A DNA stretch of 64,000 bases from Candidatus Binataceae bacterium (GCA_035650475.1 DASRHP010000012.1:546059-610058); one strand, 5' to 3'. Positions 1 through 11,365 are shown, counted from the first letter of the stretch. The notes: generated from the letters alone by a model not told the origin. Numbers and translations are program-made.

Positions 1-2
1 CG

Positions 3-353
3 CATACGGTGGCGACCGCGATCAAGATCGGAAACCCCGCGAGTTGGAAGGGCGCTGAAGCCGCGCGTGACGAATCAGGCGGGGTGATCGACATGGTCAG
101 CGACGCCGAGATTCTGGCCGCCTACCGGCTGATCGCGAGCCTCGGAATTTTCGCCGAGCCGGCGTCGGCGGCGTCGGTGGCGGGTGCGCTTAAGTACGCG
201 TCGAGCCGCGGGTTGCCGCCGGGTTCGGTGGTCGTATGCACGCTCACCGGCCATGGCTTGAAGGACCCCGACACCGCGCTCAAGAATCTCAGCAATACGA
301 TTGTTGTCGAGCCAGACGTGAACAAAGTGCTCAAGATTCTTCAGCGCGGATGA
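3..353 (+). CDS. thrC: Threonine synthase, C-terminal part (partial)
   Basis: Threonine synthase is the PLP enzyme that turns O-phosphohomoserine into threonine. The frame is already open at the left edge and reads [15 protein letters not shown] before the rest of the C-terminal domain; this stretch is typical of threonine synthase just past the PLP-binding core. The remaining ~115 residues include [11 protein letters not shown] near the end, which the family normally carries. The N-terminus and the PLP lysine lie outside the window. The next gene starts 54 bp downstream on the same strand and is a candidate homoserine kinase, so the two probably form one threonine operon. Confidence 0.88.
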   Translation, partial: HTVATAIKIGNPASWKGAEAARDESGGVIDMVSDAEILAAYRLIASLGIFAEPASAASVAGALKYASSRGLPPGSVVVCTLTGHGLKDPDTALKNLSNTIVVEPDVNKVLKILQRG

Positions 354-407
354 CGGGCCGGCGCGCCGTCGGCTGCCGCGCGCCAACGGCTCGAGAGCGG
401 AAAATCG

Positions 408-1613
408 ATGAAATACGTGATCATTCACGGCGATGGGATGGCCGACTGGCCGTGCGACGAGTTGGACGGACGCACGCCGCTTGAGGCCGCCAACAAGCCC
501 AACATGGACCTCATCGCCAGCCGCGGCGAGCTCGGCCTGGTCGCGACCATCCCGGCCGGGATGCCGCCGGGCAGCGACGTCGGCACGATGACGATGCTCG
601 GCTACGATGCCGCCCGCTATCATACCGGTCGCGCGCCGATCGAAGCCGCCAGCCAGGGCATCCAGCTCGCTCCCGACGACGCCGTCTTCAGGATGAACCT
701 GGTGTCGCTCAAGCCCGGAGCCGAGGGCGCGCCGGTGATGGAAGACTTTACCGCCGGCCACATCAGCAGCGAGGAGGCGGCGGCGATCGTGGCTGACCTC
801 CAGGCGGCACTTGGCCGCGACGGCGTCGAATTCCACAACGGCGTCAGCTACCGCCACCTGATGGTGTGGCACGGCGGCCCGGTCACAACGCGCCTGACCC
901 CGCCCCACGACATCACGGGCAAGCCCGCCGCGCCCTATCTGCCCGCGGGCGAAGGCGCCGAGCGCTTGCGCGCGATCATGGAAGGCGCGGCGGCGATCCT
1001 TCGCGAGCATCCGGTGAACCGCGCTCGACTCAGCGCGGGCAAGCCCGCGGCAAGCTCGGTGTGGTTTTGGGGGCAGGGCAGACGCCCGGCCGTTCCGACG
1101 CTCAAGACGCGCTTCGGCGTCGAGGGTTCGGTGATCTCGGCGGTCGATCTGGTCAACGGGCTCGGGCGACTCGCAGGCCTTGAGGTAATCAAGGTGCCCG
1201 GTGCGACCGGCTTTCTCGATACCGACTATGCCGCCAAGGGACGCTACGGCCTGGAATCGCTCAAGCGGCGCGACTTCCTGCTCCTGCATATCGAAGCGCC
1301 CGACGAGGCCGGCCATATGGGCCGCGCCGATCTCAAGCGCGATGCGATTGAACGTATCGACGAGCTGATCGTCGGCCCGATGCTGCGCGGGCTGCCGGCG
1401 CTGGGCGATTTCCGCATCCTGCTGATGCCCGATCATGCAACCCCGTGCAAACTCAAGACGCACTCGAACGAGCCGGTGCCCTTTGCTATGCTCGGCGGCG
1501 CAAGGACCGGCCGCGCGCCCGCGCGGCGTTACACGGAGGCCGAGGCCGCAAGCACGGGAGTCTCCGTCAAGGACGGTCATCGGTTGATTGAGTCGCTGTT
1601 CGCGGCAGGCTGA
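408..1613 (+). CDS. Phosphoglycerate-mutase-family protein, probable alternative homoserine kinase
   Basis: A 401-residue alkaline-phosphatase-superfamily protein of the archaeal cofactor-independent phosphoglycerate mutase (ApgM) type. Visible signatures are the N-terminal HGDGMAD metal site (Asp9), GSDVGTM with the probable nucleophile Ser56, APDEAGHMGR, and the C-terminal MPDHATP...HSNEPVPF metal ligands. Members of this subgroup that sit next to threonine genes have been proposed, and in Bacteroides genetically supported, to be homoserine kinases replacing the GHMP-type ThrB. Position directly after thrC favours that role over glycolysis. The alternative is a true phosphoglycerate mutase, since the next gene is also in central carbon metabolism. 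Start ATG is preceded by a purine-rich GCGGAAA. Confidence 0.8.
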   Translation: MKYVIIHGDGMADWPCDELDGRTPLEAANKPNMDLIASRGELGLVATIPAGMPPGSDVGTMTMLGYDAARYHTGRAPIEAASQGIQLAPDDAVFRMNLVSLKPGAEGAPVMEDFTAGHISSEEAAAIVADLQAALGRDGVEFHNGVSYRHLMVWHGGPVTTRLTPPHDITGKPAAPYLPAGEGAERLRAIMEGAAAILREHPVNRARLSAGKPAASSVWFWGQGRRPAVPTLKTRFGVEGSVISAVDLVNGLGRLAGLEVIKVPGATGFLDTDYAAKGRYGLESLKRRDFLLLHIEAPDEAGHMGRADLKRDAIERIDELIVGPMLRGLPALGDFRILLMPDHATPCKLKTHSNEPVPFAMLGGARTGRAPARRYTEAEAASTGVSVKDGHRLIESLFAAG

Positions 1614-1651
1614 CGCCGCAGCGGCGGCGCTTGGGGTTGGAGGCCCGCCCG

Positions 1652-2605
1652 ATGGAGCGAAATCTCGCGCTCGAAGTCGTTCGCGCCACCGAGGCGGCGG
1701 CCCTCGCCGCGGCGCGCTTTATCGGCCGCGGCGACGAACGGGCCGCCGACCACGCCGCCGCTGAAGCGATGCGCAAGGCGCTCAACTCGATCGCCTTCGA
1801 CGGCAAGATCATTATCGGCGAGGGCGAGCAGGGCGAGGCGGACATTCTGTACGCCGGCGAGATCGTCGGGACCGGCGTGGGTCCGGAGGTTGACCTGGCG
1901 CTCGACGCGCTCGAGGGCCCGCACATCTGCGCCTCGGGCGGCCCCAACGCGATGTCGTGTATCGCGCTCGCCGAGCGCGGTAAAATCCTGCGCTGCCCTG
2001 ATACTTATATGGACAAGATCGCCTGCGGGCCGGCCGGCCGCGGCGTGATCGATCTGGACCGCTCGCCCACCGATAATCTCAAGGCGCTGGCCGAAGCCAA
2101 GAAGGTGTACGTCGAGGACCTGCGAGTCGCGGTGCTCGACCGCCCCCGCCATGAAAAGCTGATCGGCGAGCTGCGCCGCGCGGGCGCCGGGATCAAGCTG
2201 CTCACCGCCGGCGACCTGGCGGCGGCGGTCGCCACGATTCGTCCGGAGAGCGAGATCGACCTGCTGATCGGCACCGGCGGAGCACATCAGGGCGTGCTCG
2301 CGGCGGCGGCGATCCGCTCGGCTGGCGGCGAAATGCAGGCGCGCTTCGCGCCGCGCAACCAGGAAGAGGCGGAGGCCTGTTTAAGCTGCGGTATCCTCGA
2401 CCTCAAGCGCCGCTACCTGCTCGAGGAACTGGCGGCGGACAATGTAATGTTCGCTGCCACCGGCGTCACCACCGGCGACTACCTCGCCGGCGTGCGCTTC
2501 TTCTCGGGCGGCGCGCACACCAACAGCGTGATGATGCGCTCGAAGACCCGCACCGTGCGCTACATCGAGGCCTTCCATCACTTCGACTTCAAGCCCGAAT
2601 ACTGA
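1652..2605 (+). CDS. glpX: Class II fructose-1,6-bisphosphatase (GlpX type)
   Basis: Hydrolyses fructose-1,6-bisphosphate to fructose-6-phosphate in gluconeogenesis; cytoplasmic. The 317-residue length and the motifs IGEGEQGEAD, ASGGPNAMSCIAL and DNVMFAATGVTTGD match GlpX. The family's usual DPIEGT is varied here to DALEGP, while the acidic metal ligands are kept. The ATG at 1652 is chosen because GGAGG lies 8 bases upstream and the protein then begins MERNLALEVVRATE, a usual GlpX N-terminus; an in-frame start at 1631 is possible. It follows the homoserine kinase candidate by 38 bp and is likely cotranscribed. Confidence 0.9.
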   Translation: MERNLALEVVRATEAAALAAARFIGRGDERAADHAAAEAMRKALNSIAFDGKIIIGEGEQGEADILYAGEIVGTGVGPEVDLALDALEGPHICASGGPNAMSCIALAERGKILRCPDTYMDKIACGPAGRGVIDLDRSPTDNLKALAEAKKVYVEDLRVAVLDRPRHEKLIGELRRAGAGIKLLTAGDLAAAVATIRPESEIDLLIGTGGAHQGVLAAAAIRSAGGEMQARFAPRNQEEAEACLSCGILDLKRRYLLEELAADNVMFAATGVTTGDYLAGVRFFSGGAHTNSVMMRSKTRTVRYIEAFHHFDFKPEY

Positions 2606-2706
2606 TCGCGCGCGGGTCGGGATGTCGGCGCCTGTTCCGTGCGGCTGGGGCATGGCGCCGCTCGCGGGCAGCCACCAACACGGAATGAAGCCCGGGCGGC
2701 AGTGGC

Positions 2707-4947
2707 ATGGCTGACGGCGCCCGGGCTCCCTCCCCGTTTGACCGAGCGGCGATGGCCGCGCTCGGCATCTATTTTGGTCTTTCATTTTTCTTTTTCGGCC
2801 GCGGGCTGGTGGGGCATTTTTCGACCTCCTACGTCGGGCGCGGCCCGGATCCGCCGCAATCGATCTGGTTCATCGCATGGTGGGCCTATGCGTTCACCCA
2901 TCGATTGAACCCGTTCTTCACCAGACTGCTATTCGCGCCCGCCGGGGCCAACCTGTCGTGGTCGACGATGGCGCCGCTGGCGGCGTTAACGGCGGTGCCG
3001 ATCACGCTCTGGTTCGGCCCGGTGGCTGCGTACAACGCTCTCTGTCTGATCGCGCCGACAATGGCTGGATGGGCTGCCTTTGTGCTGTGCCGGTGGCTCA
3101 GCCGTGGCTACTGGTCTTCATTGGCGGCGGGGTGGGTGTTTGGGTTTTCTGCATACACCGTATCCGCGATAACCACGCATCTCCACACGCTTTTAGTATT
3201 CCCCATCCCGCTGATTGTATGGTTGTCGCTGCGATACGCGGCCGGCGAGCTACATAGGCGGCGCTTGGTGGCGACGGTCGCGCTGCTGATATTTGCGCAG
3301 TTTATGTTCTGCGCGGAGATCGTTGCGACGGCTGCATTGGTAGGTGCGCTTTTCTTCACGGTCGTGTATGCGCTGGGCAGTGAGACGACGCGACACAGCC
3401 TGATGCGGCTGCCCGCGCCGCTTGCCGCGGCTTGTGGAATCGCCGCTGTTTTTCTATCGCCTTACCTCTACTTCATGTTTGCTTTCGGTCATCCCGGCGG
3501 CGTCGTGCTCAATCCCGAATATCATGGAGCTGATTTACTTAACCTGCTGGTACCCACCGGCGTCAACGAGCTGGGGAAGCTTGGCGCGCTTGCGGCGATT
3601 TCGCGCACTTACCGCGCAACGCTGACTGAGAGCGGTTCGTATCTGCCGCTCCCGCTGGTAGTGATCGCGTTGTTGTTTGGCAGAGAGCGCTGGGCTGAAC
3701 CGACAGCGCGCGCCCTTATCTACTCGATCATAGCGACGTGCGTTCTGGCGATGGGCGCGCGCTTTGTTATCGGCGGCCATCCGACCTTCGGTGCGCCGTG
3801 GTATTTGCTCACCAGGCTGCCGCTGCTTCGGAAGGCATTGCCCGTCCGACTGATGATGTATGTGTTCCTTGGACTGGCGGTAATCGCGGCAATGTGGCTT
3901 TCCACTACTCGCCGAAGTGCGCTGCTGAGGGCGAGTTTAGCGATAGGGTTGTTGCCATTCATGATGCCGAACCTGTCCACCTCATATTGGAGCTCGGCAT
4001 TTGAGATTCCGGAGTTCTTTTCGAGTGGTGCGTATCGACAATATCTCGAGCCGGGCGAAAACGTGATGGTCGTACCTGCCTTGATTTACGGAGACGGTAT
4101 GCAGTGGCAGGTAGCCAGTGGGATGTACTTTCGGCTCGCCGGCGGATACATCGGGCTGTCGCCGCTCGCGCCGCCGGAATACGCGCGCTGGCCCATCATG
4201 GCTGCATTCTATGACACCGCGGGAATCCCCGATGCCGGCGAACAGTTGAAGGCGATGCTCGCGCACCAAAAAACCTCGGCCATCATCGTTGGCCCTTCCA
4301 GGTACAGGATGGTTGACCGGGTCAACGGCGACTGGACTGCGGCGACCTGGATTCATCCTCGACTCACCGCGCAGGAGAGGTCGCGTTTGGACGGTCTACT
4401 GTCGGACGCGCTGGGAGTGCGCCCGCTGGAAGTTGGCGGCGTCGAGCTTTACCGGATACCGCCCGCGGTGCTCGCGCCCTACGCCGGCGTCACTGCGCTC
4501 GAGATGCAGCGGCGTTACATCCGAGCCAGGTTCGAGTTGCTGTTGCGCGCCGCGCACGAATACCTCGCGGCGGGCGGAGACCTTGACGGGCTTCAATCGC
4601 AACCCGAGCGGGCGCTTCGGCTCGAACCAGTGGATTGGTTTGGCGGTCCTGCCTTTCCCGCGCTCAGCCCCAATCGCGCCTTTCAAGTCGCGTGGGCGCT
4701 GGGACAATGGCATAAGGGCAGGATTGCGGTGGGCGTGCAGGGCGCGTACGAGGCGGTGAAGCCCTTGATCGACCGCTACGGCCGCGATTCAAGCGCGATC
4801 TACTTTCCCTTTCCGCAAACGCTGGGCTCGCCGCCGGCAGGCGGCTTTGGCGAGGCGCCGCTGATGGTGATGGAATTTACGCCGGCGGGGCTCGCGCGCG
4901 CCGCGGCAGCAACCGGGGCGATTGCGCGGCCGGCGGCCAGGCCCTAA
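2707..4947 (+). CDS. Large polytopic membrane protein, GT-C-like
   Basis: A 746-residue inner-membrane protein of no assigned function. The first ~420 residues hold about ten hydrophobic segments; the last ~320 form a soluble, probably periplasmic domain. An early loop carries GRGPDP, and the layout resembles GT-C glycosyltransferases and YfhO-like proteins, where acidic residues in the first loop are catalytic. It is a clear paralogue of the protein at 16623-18899: both share FFGRSLVGHFS-like, GPDP, WQxxSGMYF and WPI motifs in the same order. The catalytic role is inferred, not shown. The start ATG has only a weak ribosome binding site. The next gene begins 9 bp after its stop. Confidence 0.75.
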   Translation: MADGARAPSPFDRAAMAALGIYFGLSFFFFGRGLVGHFSTSYVGRGPDPPQSIWFIAWWAYAFTHRLNPFFTRLLFAPAGANLSWSTMAPLAALTAVPITLWFGPVAAYNALCLIAPTMAGWAAFVLCRWLSRGYWSSLAAGWVFGFSAYTVSAITTHLHTLLVFPIPLIVWLSLRYAAGELHRRRLVATVALLIFAQFMFCAEIVATAALVGALFFTVVYALGSETTRHSLMRLPAPLAAACGIAAVFLSPYLYFMFAFGHPGGVVLNPEYHGADLLNLLVPTGVNELGKLGALAAISRTYRATLTESGSYLPLPLVVIALLFGRERWAEPTARALIYSIIATCVLAMGARFVIGGHPTFGAPWYLLTRLPLLRKALPVRLMMYVFLGLAVIAAMWLSTTRRSALLRASLAIGLLPFMMPNLSTSYWSSAFEIPEFFSSGAYRQYLEPGENVMVVPALIYGDGMQWQVASGMYFRLAGGYIGLSPLAPPEYARWPIMAAFYDTAGIPDAGEQLKAMLAHQKTSAIIVGPSRYRMVDRVNGDWTAATWIHPRLTAQERSRLDGLLSDALGVRPLEVGGVELYRIPPAVLAPYAGVTALEMQRRYIRARFELLLRAAHEYLAAGGDLDGLQSQPERALRLEPVDWFGGPAFPALSPNRAFQVAWALGQWHKGRIAVGVQGAYEAVKPLIDRYGRDSSAIYFPFPQTLGSPPAGGFGEAPLMVMEFTPAGLARAAAATGAIARPAARP

Positions 4948-4956
4948 GCTCGGCGC

Positions 4957-5556
4957 ATGGCGCCGCGCACGGTCACGGTTTACATCGATTACAAGAGCCC
5001 CTACGCTTATCTCGCCAAAGACCCGGCCTACGAGTTGGAGCGCGAGTTCGATCTCCGCCTCGAATGGTTGCCTTACATCCTCAACATCCCCGAGTTCCTC
5101 GGCACCGTCGAGGGCCGCAACCCCCATCAATGGCGCCGCGTCCGCTACAGCTATATGGACGCGCGCCGGCTGGCGAATCGGCGCGGGCTTGTTGTGCGCG
5201 GCCCGCAGAAGATTTTCGACTCTTCGCTCGCCGCGATCGGGATGCTCTACGCGCAGCGCCACGACGTCTTTCGCGCCTATAACGACATCACGTTCGAGCG
5301 TTTCTGGAAGCGCGAGCTGGATATCGAGGACCGCGGCGCGCTCCGCGCCGTGCTCTCAGAAGCCCGCGCGCCGGTGAGCGCTTTCTACGACTTCCTTGAC
5401 GGCGAGGGACGCCGCGAGCTCGAGCGCATTTGCCGCCAGGCCGAAGAGACGGGCGTCTTCGGCGTGCCGACCTTCGTGGTTGACGGCGAGCTGTTCTGGG
5501 GCGGCGACCGGCTGTGGATGGTCCGCGAGAAGCTCGGCGCGCCGGCCCCCCGCTAG
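4957..5556 (+). CDS. DsbA-family / 2-hydroxychromene-2-carboxylate isomerase-like protein
   Basis: A 199-residue thioredoxin-fold protein of the kappa-GST/HCCA isomerase group. The N-terminal DYKSPYAYLA carries the serine that binds or activates the glutathione thiol in this group in place of a CxxC pair. The C-terminal VFGVPTFVVDGELFWGGDRL, with its cis-proline loop, is a hallmark. It could isomerise aromatic intermediates or reduce a thiol substrate; nothing nearby identifies the substrate. No signal peptide is visible, so it is cytoplasmic. It lies 9 bp after the membrane protein gene and 32 bp before the enoyl-CoA hydratase. Confidence 0.82.
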   Translation: MAPRTVTVYIDYKSPYAYLAKDPAYELEREFDLRLEWLPYILNIPEFLGTVEGRNPHQWRRVRYSYMDARRLANRRGLVVRGPQKIFDSSLAAIGMLYAQRHDVFRAYNDITFERFWKRELDIEDRGALRAVLSEARAPVSAFYDFLDGEGRRELERICRQAEETGVFGVPTFVVDGELFWGGDRLWMVREKLGAPAPR

Positions 5557-5588
5557 CCCGCGCCGCGCGCAGATTAGGGAGGAAACCG

Positions 5589-6368
5589 GTGGAACTGAGG
5601 GACATCACTTTCGACCAGGCGCCGATCGCGACGCTGACCGTCAACCGGCCCGCCGCCCTCAACGCGCTCAACCGCGCCGTGCTCGAGGATATCGCGCGCG
5701 TGCTGCGCGAGGTCCGGCACGACCCCCGCGTGCGCGTGCTGATCGTCACCGGCGCGGGCGACCGCGCTTTCGTCGCCGGCGCCGATATCGCCGCGATGGC
5801 TGAGATGTCGGCGACCGAGGGGCTGGAGTTTTCCCGCCTCGGGCATCGCGTGATGCAGTCTTTCGAGGACCTGCCGATTCCCGTGATCGCCGCGGTCAAC
5901 GGGTTTGCGCTCGGCGGCGGTCTGGAGCTTGCGATGGCGTGCGACCTGATAATCGCGAGTGAGAAGGCGCGCTTTGGTCAACCCGAGATCAATCTCGCTC
6001 TGATTCCCGGCTTCGGCGGCACCCAACGCCTGCCCCATCGGATCGGACACGCCCGCGCGCGCGAGTACGTCCTGACCGGCGAGATGTTTGACGCCAAAAC
6101 GGCGCTCGCGCTCGGCCTCGTCAACCAGGTCGTCGCGCCCGAGGAGCTGATGCCTGCGACGCGTAAGCTCGCCGAGAAGCTCGCCTCCAAGTCGGGGGCG
6201 GCGCTGCGCCAGGCCAAGGCTGCGCTGCGCGCGTCGTTCACGATGGAAGAGGACGCCGGGCTGCGCTTCGAGCAGGAGGCCTTCGGACTGGTCTTCGCCA
6301 GCGCGGATCGGGTCGAGGGCACACGCGCGTTCGTGCAGAAGCGCGAGCCCAAGTGGCAGCATAAGTAG
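5589..6368 (+). CDS. Enoyl-CoA hydratase/isomerase family protein
   Basis: A 259-residue crotonase that adds water to trans-2-enoyl-CoA during beta-oxidation; cytoplasmic. The oxyanion-hole motif AGADIAAM and both catalytic glutamates are present, in NGFALGGGLELAMACD and in FGQPEINLALIPGFGGTQRL. The GTG at 5589 is chosen because AGGGAGGA sits just upstream; the frame is open further up but overlaps the previous gene. It begins a run of acyl-CoA genes, though a 208-bp gap with a promoter-like inverted repeat separates it from the next one. Confidence 0.92.
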   Translation: MELRDITFDQAPIATLTVNRPAALNALNRAVLEDIARVLREVRHDPRVRVLIVTGAGDRAFVAGADIAAMAEMSATEGLEFSRLGHRVMQSFEDLPIPVIAAVNGFALGGGLELAMACDLIIASEKARFGQPEINLALIPGFGGTQRLPHRIGHARAREYVLTGEMFDAKTALALGLVNQVVAPEELMPATRKLAEKLASKSGAALRQAKAALRASFTMEEDAGLRFEQEAFGLVFASADRVEGTRAFVQKREPKWQHK

Positions 6369-6448
6369 CGCACGCTGGGCGGCAAGCTTTGCGCAAGCAC
6401 CGCGGGTGCGCCGGAAAGCCGCGGATCGGCAAGGGTTTCTATCGACCG

Positions 6449-6486
6449 CGCCGGTCGGTTAGGATATTAAAGGTCGCCGACCGGCG
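6449..6486. promoter_or_regulatory. Inverted repeat around an AT-rich promoter-like core
   Basis: The arms CGCCGGTCGG (6449-6458) and CCGACCGGCG (6477-6486) are perfect complements separated by 18 bases that contain TTAGGATATTAAA, a possible -10 region. Two shorter dyads overlap the arms: CGACCG-CGC-CGGTCG (6443-6457) and GGTCG-C-CGACC (6472-6482). The site lies ~90 bp upstream of the acyl-CoA dehydrogenase/mutase run and looks like a repressor operator. The regulator is unknown; a TetR-type fatty-acid regulator is one possibility. Confidence 0.4.
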
Positions 6487-6576
6487 GCGCGCCTCGCCGT
6501 CGGCCGGCGGACCGCCGGTGCGATGCGCCCGCACGCGGGCATCCGTCAGTTCCTGCGGAGCGCCGACGTAATTGCG

Positions 6577-7722
6577 ATGGACCTGGAACTCAACGATACC
6601 CAACGCTCCGCGCGCGAGACCGCGCGCCGCTTCGCCCGCGAGCGCCTCAGCACGGCCAGCGTCGAGACCGATCGCACCCATCGCTTCCCCGCCGAGGCGA
6701 TCGCCGAGCTCGGACGGCTCGGCATGATGGGCGTCTTTATCCCGCAGCAATACGGCGGCGCGGGCCTGGATCACGTCAGCTACGCGCTCGTGATCGAGGA
6801 ACTCGCCGTCGAGTGCGCCTCGACCGCGGTGATCGTCTCCGCGCATTCGTCGCTCGCCTCATGGCCGATCCTCGGCCTGGGCAGCGACGAGCAGCGCGCG
6901 CGCTATCTTCCGAAGATGGCGGCAGGCGAGTGGATCGGATGCTTCGCGTTGACCGAGCCGCAGGCCGGCTCCGACGCTGCCGGCCAGCGCACCCGCGCGG
7001 TGCCCGACGGCGACAGCTATATCCTCAACGGGAGCAAAAACTTCATCACCAACGGCCCCCAAGCCTCGGTCGCCATCGTGTTTGCGATGACCGACCCCAA
7101 TCAGGGCCATCGCGGGATCAGCGCCTTTATCGTCGAGACTTCTGCGCCCGGATGGCAGGTGGTGCGGGTCGAGGAGAAGATGGGCATCCGCGGCTCGCAT
7201 AGCGCACAGCTCGGCTTCAGCGACCTGCGGGTGCCGCGCACCAATCTGATCGGTGCCGAGGGCGAGGGTTTCAAGGTCGCGATGAAGACGCTCGACGGCG
7301 GACGGATCGGAATTGCCGCGCAGGCGGTCGGGATCGCGCGCGCCTCGCTGGAAGCCTCGCTGCGCTATGCGCAGGAGCGCCAGGCCTTCGGCCGCCCGAT
7401 CGCGGCCAACCAGGCGATCCAGTGGAAGCTCGCCGATATGGCGGTCGAGATCGATGCGGCGCGCCTGCTCACCCTGCGCGCGGCGACGCTCAAGGACGCC
7501 GGCCAGCCTTGCACGACGCAATCGGCGATGGCAAAGCTGTTTGCGGCCGAGGCCGCGATGAAAGCGGCGACCGAGGCCGTCCAGGTTCACGGCGGCTACG
7601 GCTATACCAAGGAGTTCAAGGTCGAGCGCTATTTTCGCGACGCCAAGATCACGGAGATTTACGAGGGCACCTCGGAAATCCAGCGGCTGGTGATTTCAAA
7701 CCACGTGCTTGAACAGCGATGA
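6577..7722 (+). CDS. Acyl-CoA dehydrogenase
   Basis: A 381-residue FAD enzyme that makes the alpha-beta double bond in an acyl-CoA and passes electrons to ETF; cytoplasmic. Signatures are [15 protein letters not shown] in the mid beta-domain, [19 protein letters not shown], and the C-terminal [11 protein letters not shown] with the catalytic Glu. The ATG at 6577 gives a normal N-terminus ([19 protein letters not shown]). It is the first gene of a tight cluster: the mutase large subunit begins 7 bp after its stop. A short branched-chain substrate is plausible because of the isobutyryl-CoA-mutase-type partner. Confidence 0.93.
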   Translation: MDLELNDTQRSARETARRFARERLSTASVETDRTHRFPAEAIAELGRLGMMGVFIPQQYGGAGLDHVSYALVIEELAVECASTAVIVSAHSSLASWPILGLGSDEQRARYLPKMAAGEWIGCFALTEPQAGSDAAGQRTRAVPDGDSYILNGSKNFITNGPQASVAIVFAMTDPNQGHRGISAFIVETSAPGWQVVRVEEKMGIRGSHSAQLGFSDLRVPRTNLIGAEGEGFKVAMKTLDGGRIGIAAQAVGIARASLEASLRYAQERQAFGRPIAANQAIQWKLADMAVEIDAARLLTLRAATLKDAGQPCTTQSAMAKLFAAEAAMKAATEAVQVHGGYGYTKEFKVERYFRDAKITEIYEGTSEIQRLVISNHVLEQR

Positions 7723-7729
7723 GGACGGC

Positions 7730-9367
<1,638 letters not shown>

Positions 9368-9376
9368 AGACAAGCG

Positions 9377-9781
9377 ATGGCGGAAAAACGGCTCAGAATT
9401 CTGGTGGCGAAGCCCGGCCTCGACGGGCATGACCGCGGCGCGAAGATTATCGCGCGCGCGCTGCGCGACGGCGGCTTCGAGGTGATCTACACCGGGCTGC
9501 ATCAGACCCCCGAGATGATCGCCGAGGCCGCGGTGCAGGAGGACGTCGACGCGGTCGGGCTCAGTATCCTGTCCGGCGCGCACATGACGCTCTTTCCTGA
9601 GGTGATGCGGCTTTTAAAGGAGCGCGGCGCGCCCGACGTCGCCGTCTTCGGCGGCGGGATCATCCCGGACGAAGACGCGCGCAAGTTGCGCGAGATCGGC
9701 GTGCGCGAGATCTTCACTCCCGGCGCCTCCACCGAGGACATCGTCAAGTGGGTGCGCGAGAACGTCCAGCCGCGCCAATAG
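9377..9781 (+). CDS. icmB: B12-binding small subunit of the acyl-CoA mutase
   Basis: A 134-residue cobalamin-binding Rossmann-like domain. DGHDRGAK near the N-terminus is the DxHxxG motif, in which His18 supplies the lower cobalt ligand. GLSILSGAH and VFGGGIIP complete the B12 pocket. The length matches stand-alone small subunits (about 135 residues) of methylmalonyl-, isobutyryl- and 2-hydroxyisobutyryl-CoA mutases. It pairs with the large subunit directly upstream, and the two would work as a heteromer. The small subunit does not discriminate among these enzymes, so its name follows the large subunit. Confidence 0.88.
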   Translation: MAEKRLRILVAKPGLDGHDRGAKIIARALRDGGFEVIYTGLHQTPEMIAEAAVQEDVDAVGLSILSGAHMTLFPEVMRLLKERGAPDVAVFGGGIIPDEDARKLREIGVREIFTPGASTEDIVKWVRENVQPRQ

Positions 9782-9819
9782 CGCCGCCGGCGCGCGCCGG
9801 TCGGAGTGCGGAGTCCGCG

Positions 9820-10977
9820 ATGAACTTCGAGCTTAGCGACGAGCAGCGCACGATCCGCGACACGCTGCGCCAGTTCGCCGAGAAGGAAATCAAGCCCCAC
9901 GCGGCCGAGTGGGACAGGCAGGAAATCTTCCCCCGCGAGGTCATCCGCAAACTCGGCGAGCTCGGCTTCATCGGCGTCTCCTTTCCCGAACGCTTCGGCG
10001 GTGGCGGCGCAGACACGCTGAGCCAGGTCCTGGTGGTCGAGGGGCTCTCGCGCTACGACGCCTCGGTCGGGCTTACCTGCGCCGCGCACATGTCGCTCTC
10101 CAGCGGCCACATCAACCTGTTCGCCGCCGAAGAGCATCGCGCGCGCTACCTGCCCGACATGGTCGCCGCGAAGAAGCTGGGCGCGTGGTGCCTCACCGAA
10201 CCCGGCTCGGGTTCGGACGCCGCCGCGATGAAGACGCGCGCGGAGCGCGGCGGCGACAACTTCACGCTCAACGGCTCGAAGATGTTCATCACCAACGGCT
10301 CGGTCGCCGACGTGTACGTTGTGATGGCGGTGACAGACGCGGCGGGCGGGCGCGCGGGCGTTTCGGCCTTTATCGTCGAGCGCGGCACGCCCGGGCTTTC
10401 AAATGGGCGGCGGATCGAGAAGCTTGGCCTGCGCGCCTCCGACACGGCCGAGGTGATCTTCGACAACGTCACCGTGCCCGCGCGCAACCTTATCGGCGAG
10501 CCGGGTGAAGGATATCGTCAGACGCTCAAAGTGCTGGAGGGCGGACGGATCGGGATCGCCGGCTTTGCCGCCGGCATCGCGCGTGGCGCCTTCGAGGAGG
10601 CGACCGCCTATGCGAGCGAGCGCCGCCAGTTTGGCCAGCGAATTGCCGACTTCCAAGCGATCCGCTGGATGCTGGCCGACATGGCGACGCGGATCGACGC
10701 CTCGTGGGTGCTGACCTGCCGCGCCGCCGCGCTCAGGGACGCCGGCCGGCCCTTTGCGCGCGCGGCCGCGATGGCGAAGCTGTATGCCTCGGAAACCGCG
10801 ATGTGGACGACGACCAAGGCGGTCCAGATCCACGGCGGCTACGGCTATATGGCGGACTTTCCGGTCGAGCGCTACATGCGCGACGCCAAGCTCTCCGAGA
10901 TCGGCGAGGGGACCAGCGAGGTCCAGCGCATGATTATCGCCAAGTCGCTCCTGCGCGAGGGCTATCTGCCGGCGTAA
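9820..10977 (+). CDS. Acyl-CoA dehydrogenase
   Basis: A 385-residue acyl-CoA dehydrogenase, the second in this cluster. Key stretches are [47 protein letters not shown] and the C-terminal [15 protein letters not shown], in which GEGTSE keeps the catalytic Glu. The start at 9820 gives [19 protein letters not shown], a usual N-terminus for the family; the frame is open upstream but overlaps the B12 subunit. It follows that subunit by 38 bp. With the mutase it could process straight- and branched-chain C4 acyl-CoAs; the substrate is not readable from sequence. Confidence 0.93.
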   Translation: MNFELSDEQRTIRDTLRQFAEKEIKPHAAEWDRQEIFPREVIRKLGELGFIGVSFPERFGGGGADTLSQVLVVEGLSRYDASVGLTCAAHMSLSSGHINLFAAEEHRARYLPDMVAAKKLGAWCLTEPGSGSDAAAMKTRAERGGDNFTLNGSKMFITNGSVADVYVVMAVTDAAGGRAGVSAFIVERGTPGLSNGRRIEKLGLRASDTAEVIFDNVTVPARNLIGEPGEGYRQTLKVLEGGRIGIAGFAAGIARGAFEEATAYASERRQFGQRIADFQAIRWMLADMATRIDASWVLTCRAAALRDAGRPFARAAAMAKLYASETAMWTTTKAVQIHGGYGYMADFPVERYMRDAKLSEIGEGTSEVQRMIIAKSLLREGYLPA

Positions 10978-11059
10978 CCGGTTTCGTCATGTCTCAGTGG
11001 GGCGGCGGGCCTCCGCGATGCCCGTCATCCGACGCACCGGCCTTGCCCGCGCGACCGTC

Positions 11060-11365
11060 TTACTCGTCGCTGATGCCGAGCGTCTTGCGCGCTTCGGCGC
11101 TCATCATGTGCGGCGTCCACGGCGGATCCCATACGATCTCGATGTTGGCCCGCTCGCACTCGGGGATGCCCAGCAGCTTGTCCTCGATCTGCGCCGCGAT
11201 CATCGCGCCCATCGAGCATCCCGGCGCGGTGAGCGTCATCTCGACCGTCACCGCGCCGCCGTCCACCGCGACGCGATAGACCAGGCCGAGGTCAACGACG
11301 TTGACCGGAATTTCCGGGTCGTAGCACTCGCGCAGAACCTCGTAAACCTGCTCTTCGGTGACCAT
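11060..11365 (-). CDS. SufT/MIP18-like metal-sulfur cluster assembly protein (DUF59)
   Basis: A 101-residue DUF59 protein. The family (SufT, PaaD, MIP18) helps mature Fe-S proteins in the cytoplasm. The signature runs YDPEIPVNVVDLGLVY, followed by MTLTAPGCSMGAMI containing the conserved Cys, then VWDPPWTPHMMSAEAR, the usual ending. It is convergent with the acyl-CoA dehydrogenase and divergent from the TPR gene, so it is its own unit. No suf operon is seen nearby, so the client is unknown. Confidence 0.88.
   Translation of the reverse strand: MVTEEQVYEVLRECYDPEIPVNVVDLGLVYRVAVDGGAVTVEMTLTAPGCSMGAMIAAQIEDKLLGIPECERANIEIVWDPPWTPHMMSAEARKTLGISDE

Noticed and set aside
75-1580. Minus-strand open frame of about 500 codons
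   Set aside because: Antisense shadow of the thrC end and the phosphoglycerate-mutase-family gene; no recognisable motifs.
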